The position numbers were made by a program, and so were the translations under genes. DNA of 5,500 bases from an uncultured Elusimicrobium sp. (GTDB taxonomy: Bacteria; Elusimicrobiota; Endomicrobiia; Endomicrobiales; Endomicrobiaceae). The stretch covers positions 1 to 5,500 of the forward strand of contig CACWKJ010000069.1 of assembly GCA_902761395.1 (NCBI GenBank), in the 5' to 3' direction. Positions 1 through 5,500 of the stretch are shown here, one piece after another. Numbering within the stretch: position 1 is the stretch's first letter; each line of letters starts with the position of its first letter. A model generated the notes under the pieces. That model was not told the DNA's origin, did not search any database, and worked only from the letters and a program-made list of their open reading frames with translations.

Positions 1-237
1 CTCATACTTGCAAATCCTAAAATAATATTTAATAACGAACCTATATATTTTTATAGAATTGAAAGAGAAGATTCTTTAACATATTCCTCATACCATAAAA
101 TACATAATATAATTGTTCTAATAAAAGAAATTTATAAAACATTAATTAAAAAAAATATTTATGCAGAATATTGCAAAGTTTTTCACATATACTCTTTTGT
201 ATACATAGCTTACGGATTAACTTGCAGTCCTTTATAA
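1..237 (+). CDS. Partial glycosyltransferase family 2 C-terminal region, cut off at the left edge
   Basis: Frame 1 is open from the first base to a TAA at 235-237, giving 78 residues with no start in the window. The segment around residues 14-32 reads 'EPIYFYRIEREDSLTYSSY'. This resembles the block after the catalytic domain of GT-A fold family 2 glycosyltransferases, where an aromatic-Y-R segment is followed by a short loop with S-(I/L)-(T/S). Lys/Ile/Tyr-rich sequence follows, as expected for the helical tail of such enzymes. Family members transfer sugars from nucleotide-sugar donors onto lipid-linked or surface glycans at the cytoplasmic membrane face. The catalytic part lies outside the window, so donor and acceptor cannot be named. 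The gene converges on the ABC exporter at 648-2381. The frame stays open past the TAA to 429 (separate entry), so this end may be a premature stop. The family call is from motif resemblance only. Confidence 0.6.
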   Translation, partial: LILANPKIIFNNEPIYFYRIEREDSLTYSSYHKIHNIIVLIKEIYKTLIKKNIYAEYCKVFHIYSFVYIAYGLTCSPL

Positions 238-429
238 ACAAAAAGAACAAAGCACGTTCTTCTTTCGGTAAAACGATTTTTGTTTTCCGATAATAATAAA
301 ATTACTATATCCGACAAATTCGTAACATATATTTTTAAGTTTTTCTTAAATCATGCACGATTATATAAGATGACAGCATTTATTCTAAAATATATTAGAA
401 GATTGTTATCTATATTGGATAAAATTTAG
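238..429 (+). pseudogene. In-frame continuation of the glycosyltransferase frame beyond an internal TAA
   Basis: Directly after the TAA at 235-237 the same frame runs for another 63 sense codons to a TAG at 427-429. The product is basic and amphipathic, for example 'KFVTYIFKFFLNHARLYK' near 316-369 and 'KYIRRLLSILDKI' just before the TAG. This is the kind of helical, lysine/arginine-rich tail many family 2 glycosyltransferases carry. There is no sensible start codon or ribosome binding site for it as a separate gene. In DNA this AT-rich, a chance open stretch of that length in the same frame is unlikely; my rough estimate is well under one per cent. The simplest reading is a gene that originally ended at 429 and acquired a nonsense codon, for instance CAA to TAA. 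A sequencing error, or a true end at 237 with a fortuitous open tail, are the alternatives. Confidence 0.42.
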
Positions 430-430
430 A

Positions 431-454
431 TTTAAACTTATTTAAAACTTTTTT
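431..454 (+). terminator. Possible weak terminator after the plus-strand frame
   Basis: Two copies of the self-complementary hexamer TTTAAA (431-436 and 441-446) are separated by four bases and can form a 6-bp stem. A run of six T at 449-454 follows. It begins one base after the TAG at 427-429, which mildly favours 429 as the original gene end. The stem is entirely A/T, so in this AT-rich spacer the match could be chance. Confidence 0.22.
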
Positions 455-575
455 CTTTATATTTGATTACTATAAATATCTTGCTAAAATTCTAACAAAA
501 CGATACAAATTTTCTACTGTTATTCCTTAATTTTAACAATACTTGCAATACATTTTTTTTGCAATTTTCGGTAGG

Positions 576-627
576 TAAAGAGATTTTTTCAAGTCAATAG
601 CAACGAAAATCTTTTTGTACTATTTTT
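576..627 (+). terminator. Possible stem-loop in the convergent spacer
   Basis: Bases 576-588 can pair with 605-617 around a 16-base loop. The core is AGATTTT (581-587) with AAAATCT (606-612). Three flanking pairs are G-U wobbles that work only in a plus-strand transcript. A run of five T at 623-627 lies a few bases after the stem. On the minus strand the stem is shorter and has no trailing T run, so it is not a good terminator for the exporter. It lies about 150 bases past the plus-strand stop, and the support is weak. Confidence 0.22.
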
Positions 628-647
628 AAAATATAACGACATTAAAA

Positions 648-2381
648 TCATTTAACTTTAATTATTTTTTCTTTATCTATTTTATAAATTTCATCACATT
701 TTTCGATAGTTGTTAATCTGTGGGCTATAACCAACATCGTAATTTTTCCGTATAAGTGTTCTATAGCCTGCATAACAGATTTTTCTGTTTCATTATCCAA
801 TGCAGAAGTGGCTTCATCCAGAACCAATATTTCCGGTTTTTTATATAGAGCTCTTGCTATACCTATTCTTTGTCTTTGTCCTCCGGACAATCTTATTCCC
901 CTTTCCCCGACTATTGTATCTAAGCCATCGGGTAAAGAATCTATAAATTCTTTTAATTGTGCTTGTTCTACAACAATTTTAAGCTTCTCTTCATCAATAT
1001 TTTCATCATCGTAAAATAAAATATTATTTCTTATTGTATCATCGGTAAGATATATAAACTGAGGAACATATCCTACTTTTGGAAACCAATTTTTCTTGTT
1101 TTTATGAATATTTACACCATCTATAGTTATTGTTCCATCGGTAGGATCAAGCAAACCTAAAAACACATCTATTAAAGTTGTTTTACCTGCTCCAGTCGGA
1201 CCTTCAAATCCGATAGACTTTCCTTTTTTTATGGAAAAAGAAATATTTTTGAAAATATATTTTTCCGTATTAGGATATTTATAGGATATATTACTGATTA
1301 CAATATCTTTTTCCGAACTTAATTCTTTATTTTCATCATGGTCCAAATATCCGACAACCCTGGTATTTTTCAAATCTCTGTACACAACATTTAACGACGG
1401 CAACAAGTATATTAAAGCACTCAATGCAACCTGCAATCTGTTCATTGAAGGCATTAATCTGAATGCTGCCATGGCAAAAACAGCCATTTGAACTATTATT
1501 GTCGATGCATCTATCCCTCTGTGCAACAAATACATTAATACAAGAAGAATTACCGATACGACAAAAGATTCTATTAATAGTCTCGGAAATTGTTCAAAAA
1601 AATGATAATGTTTTTGTGCAGAAGAATACTTTATGGAACTATCATAATATTTATCTACGAAAAAATTTTCTTTTTGCAATATTTTTATATCTTTAATTGC
1701 TCCCAGAGATTGTTGTATCCATTTTATCATCATACCATGATTTTTTTGATTACTTTTAGCAAACATCTTCAATCTGGGTTTTAAAACTTTGAATATAACC
1801 AGAAATATAAAAACAAATAAAATAACCAAAACAACCGTAATTGTTTTATTAATATAAAAGAGAAAACTTATAACCAACAACACAACAATAAATTCTGTTA
1901 ACAGAAAAAATAAATTTGTTAAAAAAATTGAACAATTATTTGTATCATTTGTTACAATCCTTACCATTTCAGAAGTATTTATGTTCAAATGATAAGCATA
2001 AGGTTGGTTTACATAAAATTTTATTAATTGTAAAGATATATCTTTTTGTGCATTGTACAATATTTTATACTGAAAAAAATAAACTATCAACATATATAAA
2101 TTTTTGAATATATACACAACGATTAATATAGATGCTAAAAAAATAAGAAAATTTGTAGTGTCGGTAATACGAAAAAGATTGTAAACGAAATGCAAATATT
2201 TATTAGTCATTATTATTTCCGGATTAATGACAACATTTATGAATGGTAGAATTAAAGATATTCCTACCAATTCTAAAAAACCGGAAATGACTATTAATAC
2301 AAACACAAAACAAAATTTTAATTGTTGTTTTTTACTGTAAATAGTTCTTATTTTATTAAATACATCCACTATGGTTTTCAT
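648..2381 (-). CDS. ABC exporter (fused TMD-NBD half-transporter), PglK/MsbA-like lipid or lipid-linked glycan flippase
   Basis: This 577-residue protein is a fused half-transporter of the type I exporter fold, which acts as a homodimer in the cytoplasmic membrane and uses ATP to flip or export its substrate. Residues 1-335 hold about six membrane segments, near 22-45, 78-102, 152-175, 178-200, 266-287 and 293-330. The nucleotide-binding domain follows and is intact: A-loop Tyr369, Walker A GPTGAGKTT (394-402), Q-loop Gln441, signature LSGGQ (498-502), Walker B ILVLDE (518-523), D-loop SALD (526-529) and H-loop His554. The 'GAIKDIKIL' (227-235) and 'AFRLMPSMNRL' (306-316) blocks resemble PglK-type flippases of lipid-linked oligosaccharides, and the converging glycosyltransferase fits a glycan role. 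Substrate identity is inference. The ATG lies only 7 bases after the upstream gene's stop, with no Shine-Dalgarno in the A-rich leader, so translation is probably coupled. The next Met (58) would remove the first membrane segment, which supports this start. Confidence 0.93.
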   Translation of the reverse strand: MKTIVDVFNKIRTIYSKKQQLKFCFVFVLIVISGFLELVGISLILPFINVVINPEIIMTNKYLHFVYNLFRITDTTNFLIFLASILIVVYIFKNLYMLIVYFFQYKILYNAQKDISLQLIKFYVNQPYAYHLNINTSEMVRIVTNDTNNCSIFLTNLFFLLTEFIVVLLVISFLFYINKTITVVLVILFVFIFLVIFKVLKPRLKMFAKSNQKNHGMMIKWIQQSLGAIKDIKILQKENFFVDKYYDSSIKYSSAQKHYHFFEQFPRLLIESFVVSVILLVLMYLLHRGIDASTIIVQMAVFAMAAFRLMPSMNRLQVALSALIYLLPSLNVVYRDLKNTRVVGYLDHDENKELSSEKDIVISNISYKYPNTEKYIFKNISFSIKKGKSIGFEGPTGAGKTTLIDVFLGLLDPTDGTITIDGVNIHKNKKNWFPKVGYVPQFIYLTDDTIRNNILFYDDENIDEEKLKIVVEQAQLKEFIDSLPDGLDTIVGERGIRLSGGQRQRIGIARALYKKPEILVLDEATSALDNETEKSVMQAIEHLYGKITMLVIAHRLTTIEKCDEIYKIDKEKIIKVK

Positions 2382-2388
2382 AATTTTT

Positions 2389-2964
2389 TTATTTTCTGTT
2401 TCGTTTTTTTAAAGGAATCCAATAGTAAAGTCCTGCTATCGAGCTTTCAGGGATAAAACCTCCGTCATCACTTAAAGATAAATTTATTTTATCCGCCGGA
2501 AGATAATTTATTATATCCGAATTATACTGCTTAGGCAAATCTATGTTTCTTGAAAGTTCGCAATTTTCGTCACTTGCTTCCGAAGCCAACAACTTTTGAA
2601 CAAAATTTCTGGATTGTTCCAAAGCGTCTGCGGAAATCGCGGACACTATTTGAACTCCGTACTCACCGAAAATATTTTTATTTCTATTATATTCTTCTTG
2701 TAAAACATTACCTATCGTTAATATATAAGGACTTACCGCTATCCATTTTTCCGGTGAATCTATTTCAAGAGAAAAATTCATAGCTTCTTTTGAAAAAGTA
2801 TCATAAACAACTGCAGGTTTTATTATTTTTTCGCACACAAAACAAGATTTTTGTATTGCTTCTTCTATTTCTATGGTTAGTTCTTCCATATTAAGAAGCT
2901 TTCTTATAATTCTTGAGATTTCTCTTGTTCTTATACTGATTTTAAAATTCTTTATCTTTCTCAT
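2389..2964 (-). CDS. MetH activation-domain-like protein (putative, divergent)
   Basis: This 191-residue protein is predicted to be soluble, with no signal peptide or membrane segment. Its layout resembles small stand-alone proteins related to the C-terminal activation domain of cobalamin-dependent methionine synthase, which binds S-adenosylmethionine and helps re-methylate oxidised cobalamin. Visible similarities are a 'TIG' strand-turn (83-85) followed by a helix with 'SADALEQ' (111-117). Near the end, 'INLSLSDDGGFIPESSIAGLYY' (160-181) parallels the MetH segment that reads I/T-G-x-x-L-T-E ... P-x-x-S-x-x-G-x-Y. The R-x-x-x-G-Y loop that contacts AdoMet in MetH is not recognisable; the corresponding stretch is 'LSRNIDLPKQYN' (137-148), so activity is uncertain. 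A CxxC pair sits at Cys41/Cys44. It has a modest AAGG ribosome site 9 bases before the ATG and sits between secF and the exporter. The family assignment is from pattern recognition and could be wrong. Confidence 0.55.
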   Translation of the reverse strand: MRKIKNFKISIRTREISRIIRKLLNMEELTIEIEEAIQKSCFVCEKIIKPAVVYDTFSKEAMNFSLEIDSPEKWIAVSPYILTIGNVLQEEYNRNKNIFGEYGVQIVSAISADALEQSRNFVQKLLASEASDENCELSRNIDLPKQYNSDIINYLPADKINLSLSDDGGFIPESSIAGLYYWIPLKKRNRK

Positions 2965-2973
2965 GATGAAAAA

Positions 2974-2977
2974 CCTT
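2974..2977 (-). promoter_or_regulatory. Ribosome binding site of the 191-residue protein
   Basis: The minus strand reads AAGG followed by nine bases and then the ATG at 2962-2964. This is a modest Shine-Dalgarno at good spacing and supports the chosen start. No alternative in-frame start with a better site is visible. Confidence 0.5.
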
Positions 2978-2996
2978 ATTTTAATTCTATAAAAAC

Positions 2997-3056
2997 TTAG
3001 CTGAGAAATTTTTTGGTATTATATTGAGTATTTTTAACCTAAAACCTCTCAGCTAA
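2997..3056 (-). other. Perfect 10-bp inverted repeat enclosing 40 bases between secF and the next gene
   Basis: Bases 2997-3006 (TTAGCTGAGA) are the exact reverse complement of 3047-3056, and the 40-base interior can partly pair with itself. On the transcribed minus strand the second arm is followed at once by GTTTTTA, a short T run. It lies 27 bases after the secF stop and 32 bases before the next start. It could be a weak or partial intrinsic terminator that lowers expression of the two downstream genes, a transcript-stabilising stem-loop at the 3' end of secDF, or a protein-binding palindrome. The perfect repeat is seen directly; its role is inference. The large loop and mixed base content make it a poor classical terminator. 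Confidence 0.5.
3018..3023 (-). promoter_or_regulatory. Possible -10 element inside the inverted-repeat loop
   Basis: The minus strand carries an exact TATAAT about 54 bases upstream of the ATG of the 191-residue protein. No convincing TTGACA-like -35 lies 16-18 bases further upstream. In AT-rich DNA this hexamer arises easily by chance, so an internal promoter for the last two genes is only a possibility. Confidence 0.2.
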
Positions 3057-3082
3057 TATTATTTCAAAGTGTATATCAAAAC

Positions 3083-4000
3083 TTATTTTTTTACCATATT
3101 CTTTTTGAATCTGTCTCTTTTTCTTTTTTCCCATTCATAAGTTAAAGGTCCGCATACAAACACACTGGAGAAAAATCCTATTATGTTTCCTATAAACAAT
3201 GCTAAACCGAAATCACTTATAACTTCTCCACCCATAAACAATATAATTATGGACACAAATGCAACAGTCAACGATGTAATAACACTTCTGCCTAAAACAC
3301 CATTGATACTTATGTTTATTGTTGTTGCAAAAGTTTCTTTTGCTATGAGTCTTAAATTTTCTCTGATTCTGTCAAACACAACGATTGTATTGTTTATAGA
3401 GTAACCGACTATGGTTAAAAGAGCTGCAACCAAAGTCAAATCTATTTGTTTATCCATGAATACCATCAAGCCGAAAGTAATAAATGTATCGTGAATCAAA
3501 GCAAGAACTCCGACAACACCCCACAATGCGGATTTAAATCTGAAAGCAACATAAACAATAATACCTAAAAACACAAAACTGAAAGCATACATTGCCTGTT
3601 TTGTTAAATGTTTACCTACTGCAGGACCTACATATTCTACTCTGTCTGTCGTTATCTGAGAATCAGAATACTTGGATTGCAATACTGACAATATATTTTT
3701 TGCCATTTCATCTTGTGATTGATCAGTTTTTTTAACCCTTATTATTACTCCGTTCTTACCTGTTGACTGTAACTCAAAATTTAATCCTTCCTGTGCGGCT
3801 AATCCTTGTCTTATAGTATCCATTTGAATTTCTTTATCAAATGAAAATTGCATTAAAATACCGCCACTGAAATCTATACCATAGTTAGGCCCTTTAATTG
3901 CTATGGCACAAATACCAACAATTATCAATATTATTGATATCGTAAATGCTAAATATCTTTTACCTATAAAATCTATCTTAGGTGTCTTAAAAAATTGCAC
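3083..4000 (-). CDS. secF: Protein translocase subunit SecF
   Basis: SecF pairs with SecD in the cytoplasmic membrane and uses the proton (or sodium) gradient to drive late steps of protein export through SecYEG. The 305-residue length is normal for a separate SecF. One membrane segment (about 18-36) is followed by the 'GIDFSGGILMQF' block (41-52) and a small periplasmic domain (about 55-130). Five more membrane segments lie near 136-154, 158-182, 187-209, 240-256 and 263-286. The family motif 'GYSINNTIVVFDRIREN' spans 199-215, and the conserved Arg of the G-R-S/T-x-x-T-S block is Arg238. By spacing (34 residues to that Arg), Asn204 sits where E. coli SecF has Asp213 and T. thermophilus SecDF has Asp637; Asp is the usual residue. 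The start is GTG (3998-4000), six bases after a strong GGAGG. The gene begins 16 bases after secD ends, so the two are co-transcribed. Confidence 0.96.
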   Translation of the reverse strand: MQFFKTPKIDFIGKRYLAFTISIILIIVGICAIAIKGPNYGIDFSGGILMQFSFDKEIQMDTIRQGLAAQEGLNFELQSTGKNGVIIRVKKTDQSQDEMAKNILSVLQSKYSDSQITTDRVEYVGPAVGKHLTKQAMYAFSFVFLGIIVYVAFRFKSALWGVVGVLALIHDTFITFGLMVFMDKQIDLTLVAALLTIVGYSINNTIVVFDRIRENLRLIAKETFATTINISINGVLGRSVITSLTVAFVSIIILFMGGEVISDFGLALFIGNIIGFFSSVFVCGPLTYEWEKRKRDRFKKNMVKK

Positions 4001-4006
4001 GATATG

Positions 4007-4011
4007 CCTCC
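4007..4011 (-). promoter_or_regulatory. Strong ribosome binding site that fixes the GTG start of secF
   Basis: The minus strand reads GGAGG, then six bases (CATATC), then GTG. This is the best Shine-Dalgarno in the window, and it decides that secF begins with GTG at 3998-4000, since no ATG lies nearby in frame. It falls in the short gap after the secD stop. Confidence 0.85.
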
Positions 4012-4016
4012 AATTA

Positions 4017-5441
4017 TTATAATTTTATTTTACTTATAAAGCTTTCTTTGAATAAGAAATCATATATCAATTTTGTAACAACTATAGCTGTAAACATACT
4101 GATACACAAACCTATTGTTAATGTAACAGCAAAACCTTTTATAGGTCCGGTTCCGAATTGGAACAAGAATACCGCAGCTATAAGTGTGGTTACGTTCGAA
4201 TCGAAAATCGTAACAAAAGCTTTGTCATATCCGGCATCAACCGCAACTCGAGCAGTTTTTCCGATATTCAATTCTTCTCTTATTCTTTCCAATATAAGCA
4301 CATTTGCATCAACCGCCATGGCAAGTGTTAATGCGATACCTGCAATACCCGGCAAAGTTAATGTAAATTGGAAATAAGACATTATTCCCATAAGTATAAA
4401 GAAATTCAATAACAAAGCAATATCAGCAATCAAGCCTGAAAAACCATAGTATATAAGCATAAATAAAAGAACGATTCCAACTCCTATCAATGCGGATTTG
4501 AAACCTTTTTTAATTGAATCGTCGCCAAGGCTTGGTCCAACCGTTCTTTCTTCTATTATTCTAACAGGAGCAGGTAAAGCACCGGCTCTTAAAACTGTAG
4601 CCAACAATTTTGCATCGTCTGCATTGAAGTTTCCTTCAATTATAGCTCTTCCGTCAGGAATTCTTGATCTGATAACAGGAGCTGACTGAACTATACCATC
4701 GAGAACAATTGCCAAGTTTCTGTCTATATTTGCACCTGTAACATCCGCAAATATTTTCCCGCCGTCTTTATTAAACTCTAATGATACGTGAGGATAACCA
4801 AATCCGCCGGTAGCAAGTTCAACTTTTGCATTAACAAGATATGCACCGGTAAGAGAAGCTTCTTTCAACAAATATACTCTGCTGTCTTCTTTACTGTCTG
4901 CAATGAAATATCCTTCAGGAATTAAAGCTTTTATTTCTTCATCGTTTATAGCTTCTTCCGCTTTAGATAAATCTTTTTCTCTCATTTTATCTTGAATTTT
5001 GTTTAATGCATCATTATCGGTACTAACCAAGCAAAATTCCAACAATGCTGTTTTACCGATAAGTTCTTTTGCTCTTGCAGGATCTTTTATACCCGGGAGC
5101 TGAACTACTATCCATCTGTCACCTTGTTTTGCAATTAAAGGTTCTGCAACACCGAACTGGTCAATTCTGTTTCTAATAACTTCTATAGCTCTGTCAACTG
5201 CATCTTTTACGCTAACAGTTTCATCTAATTTAGAAGCATCTACTTCCAATAAAAGATGTGTACCGCCTCTCAAATCAAGACCTAAATTCAATGTTTTACC
5301 GATAATAGGATCTTTTGATTTTTCTGCTTGTGCTTTTTCATCGTCACTCATTCTTGACCATTCAAAGGTAGGAAATAAAAAATACCCTGAAAGAATGATT
5401 AACAACGCTGTAACTACTGTTCTGAAACCAAGTTTGTTCAT
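4017..5441 (-). CDS. secD: Protein translocase subunit SecD
   Basis: SecD is the larger half of the SecDF membrane complex, which uses the ion-motive force to pull exported proteins out of SecYEG on the periplasmic side. It has an N-terminal membrane segment (about 7-24), then the 'LDLRGGTHLLLEV' block (55-67). The large periplasmic P1 region (about 70-305) includes 'RNRIDQFGVAEP' (90-101) and 'GPSLGDDSI' (302-310). Five more membrane segments lie near 314-332, 335-356, 363-383, 410-428 and 432-458. The key acidic residue of 'AMAVDAN' (374-380) is Asp378, matching Asp519 of E. coli SecD and Asp340 of T. thermophilus SecDF; it is intact. At 474 residues it is shorter than E. coli SecD (615), with a reduced P1, as in many non-enteric bacteria. 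The ATG follows GAGAGG by 11 bases. It is the first complete gene of the operon, with secF 16 bases downstream. Confidence 0.97.
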   Translation of the reverse strand: MNKLGFRTVVTALLIILSGYFLFPTFEWSRMSDDEKAQAEKSKDPIIGKTLNLGLDLRGGTHLLLEVDASKLDETVSVKDAVDRAIEVIRNRIDQFGVAEPLIAKQGDRWIVVQLPGIKDPARAKELIGKTALLEFCLVSTDNDALNKIQDKMREKDLSKAEEAINDEEIKALIPEGYFIADSKEDSRVYLLKEASLTGAYLVNAKVELATGGFGYPHVSLEFNKDGGKIFADVTGANIDRNLAIVLDGIVQSAPVIRSRIPDGRAIIEGNFNADDAKLLATVLRAGALPAPVRIIEERTVGPSLGDDSIKKGFKSALIGVGIVLLFMLIYYGFSGLIADIALLLNFFILMGIMSYFQFTLTLPGIAGIALTLAMAVDANVLILERIREELNIGKTARVAVDAGYDKAFVTIFDSNVTTLIAAVFLFQFGTGPIKGFAVTLTIGLCISMFTAIVVTKLIYDFLFKESFISKIKL

Positions 5442-5452
5442 TAAAGTAATTT

Positions 5453-5458
5453 CCTCTC
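5453..5458 (-). promoter_or_regulatory. Ribosome binding site of secD
   Basis: The minus strand reads GAGAGG eleven bases before the ATG at 5439-5441. The spacing is a little long but acceptable, and there is no competing start in frame close to it. The upstream ATG at 5458-5460 is out of frame with secD. Confidence 0.6.
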
Positions 5459-5477
5459 ATTTATTATTAATTCAAAC

Positions 5478-5500
5478 TTACAATCTAAAAACTTTGCTGC
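5478..5500 (-). CDS. Possible last codons of an upstream gene, perhaps yajC
   Basis: On the minus strand a frame entering from the right edge reads S-K-V-F-R-L and ends with TAA at 5478-5480, 36 bases before secD. YajC, a small membrane partner of SecDF, is often encoded directly upstream of secD, and many YajC proteins end in a short I-x-K-V-like strand. Six residues cannot identify a protein. Another minus frame from the edge also stays open across this stretch, so both the frame and the identity are guesses from gene order. Confidence 0.25.

Larger units (their letters stand above)
430..647. other. AT-rich convergent intergenic spacer
   Basis: These 218 bases lie between the end of the plus-strand frame and the stop codon of the ABC exporter, which is transcribed toward it. 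No open frame, tRNA-like cloverleaf or repeat array is visible. The only structure is two weak plus-strand hairpins, at 431-454 and 576-627. The minus-strand operon ends here without a recognisable strong intrinsic terminator. Confidence 0.6.

Noticed and set aside
334..400. Two small palindromic stems, TTTAAG/CTTAAA (334-350) and TTCTAA/TTAGAA (383-400).
   Set aside because: They are 6-bp A/T-rich stems inside the continued open frame with no T run, and are expected by chance at this base composition.
543..564. TTGCAA repeated around a T run, a possible terminator stem.
   Set aside because: TTGCAA is self-complementary and the T run lies in the loop, not after the stem, so it does not fit an intrinsic terminator on either strand.
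1463..2107. Several short plus-strand open frames opposite the ABC exporter's membrane domain.
   Set aside because: All are antisense to a well-supported gene and lack ribosome sites or recognisable motifs.
3041..3056. CTGAGAGG on the minus strand next to a GGTTAAAAATAC stretch, resembling pieces of a TPP riboswitch.
   Set aside because: The conserved second half of the TPP aptamer (the ACCTGA...GCGTAGGGAA-like part) is absent, and the downstream genes have no thiamine link.
4048..4377. A 109-codon plus-strand open frame.
   Set aside because: It is antisense to the conserved membrane core of secD, has no family resemblance, and is a shadow of the real gene's codon pattern.
1..5500. CRISPR array, tRNA or rRNA genes, insertion sequence ends.
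   Set aside because: No regularly spaced direct repeats, cloverleaf-like segments, rRNA-like blocks, transposase motifs or paired terminal repeats were seen.

Overview
This is a low-GC bacterial window. Four complete minus-strand genes form an apparent operon, and the 3' end of a converging plus-strand gene lies at the left edge. Reading in the direction of minus-strand transcription, from right to left, the order is: a few codons of an upstream gene (possibly yajC), secD, secF, a 191-residue protein resembling the activation domain of cobalamin-dependent methionine synthase, and a PglK/MsbA-type ABC exporter. The left 429 bases carry a reading frame that looks like the C-terminal end of a family 2 glycosyltransferase and is interrupted by one in-frame TAA.

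Organism: SecD and SecF are separate proteins. SecD is short (474 residues), with an N-terminal stretch of the 'PTFEW...DDEKA' kind followed by a 'GLDLRGGTHLLLEV' block. With the low GC, this fits a Gram-negative-type anaerobe such as a member of Elusimicrobiota or a related phylum. That placement is an impression from protein style, not a search result. TAA and TGA end the other genes normally, so nothing points to an altered genetic code.

Layout: 1-429, glycosyltransferase tail on + with a stop at 235-237; 430-647, AT-rich convergent spacer with weak hairpins; 648-2381, ABC exporter (-); 2389-2964, MetH-activation-like protein (-), 7 bases upstream of the exporter; 2965-3082, spacer with a perfect 10-bp inverted repeat enclosing 40 bases; 3083-4000, secF (-), starting with GTG behind a strong GGAGG; 4017-5441, secD (-).

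Function: SecD and SecF form the proton-motive-force-driven accessory complex that pulls proteins out of the SecYEG channel. The exporter probably flips a lipid-linked glycan or lipid, which suits the neighbouring glycosyltransferase. The 191-residue protein has no obvious link to either job. The two most notable observations are the in-frame stop in the glycosyltransferase frame and an Asp-to-Asn change in SecF at a position that is functionally important in characterised SecDF proteins. I do not see a clearly new multi-gene system here.
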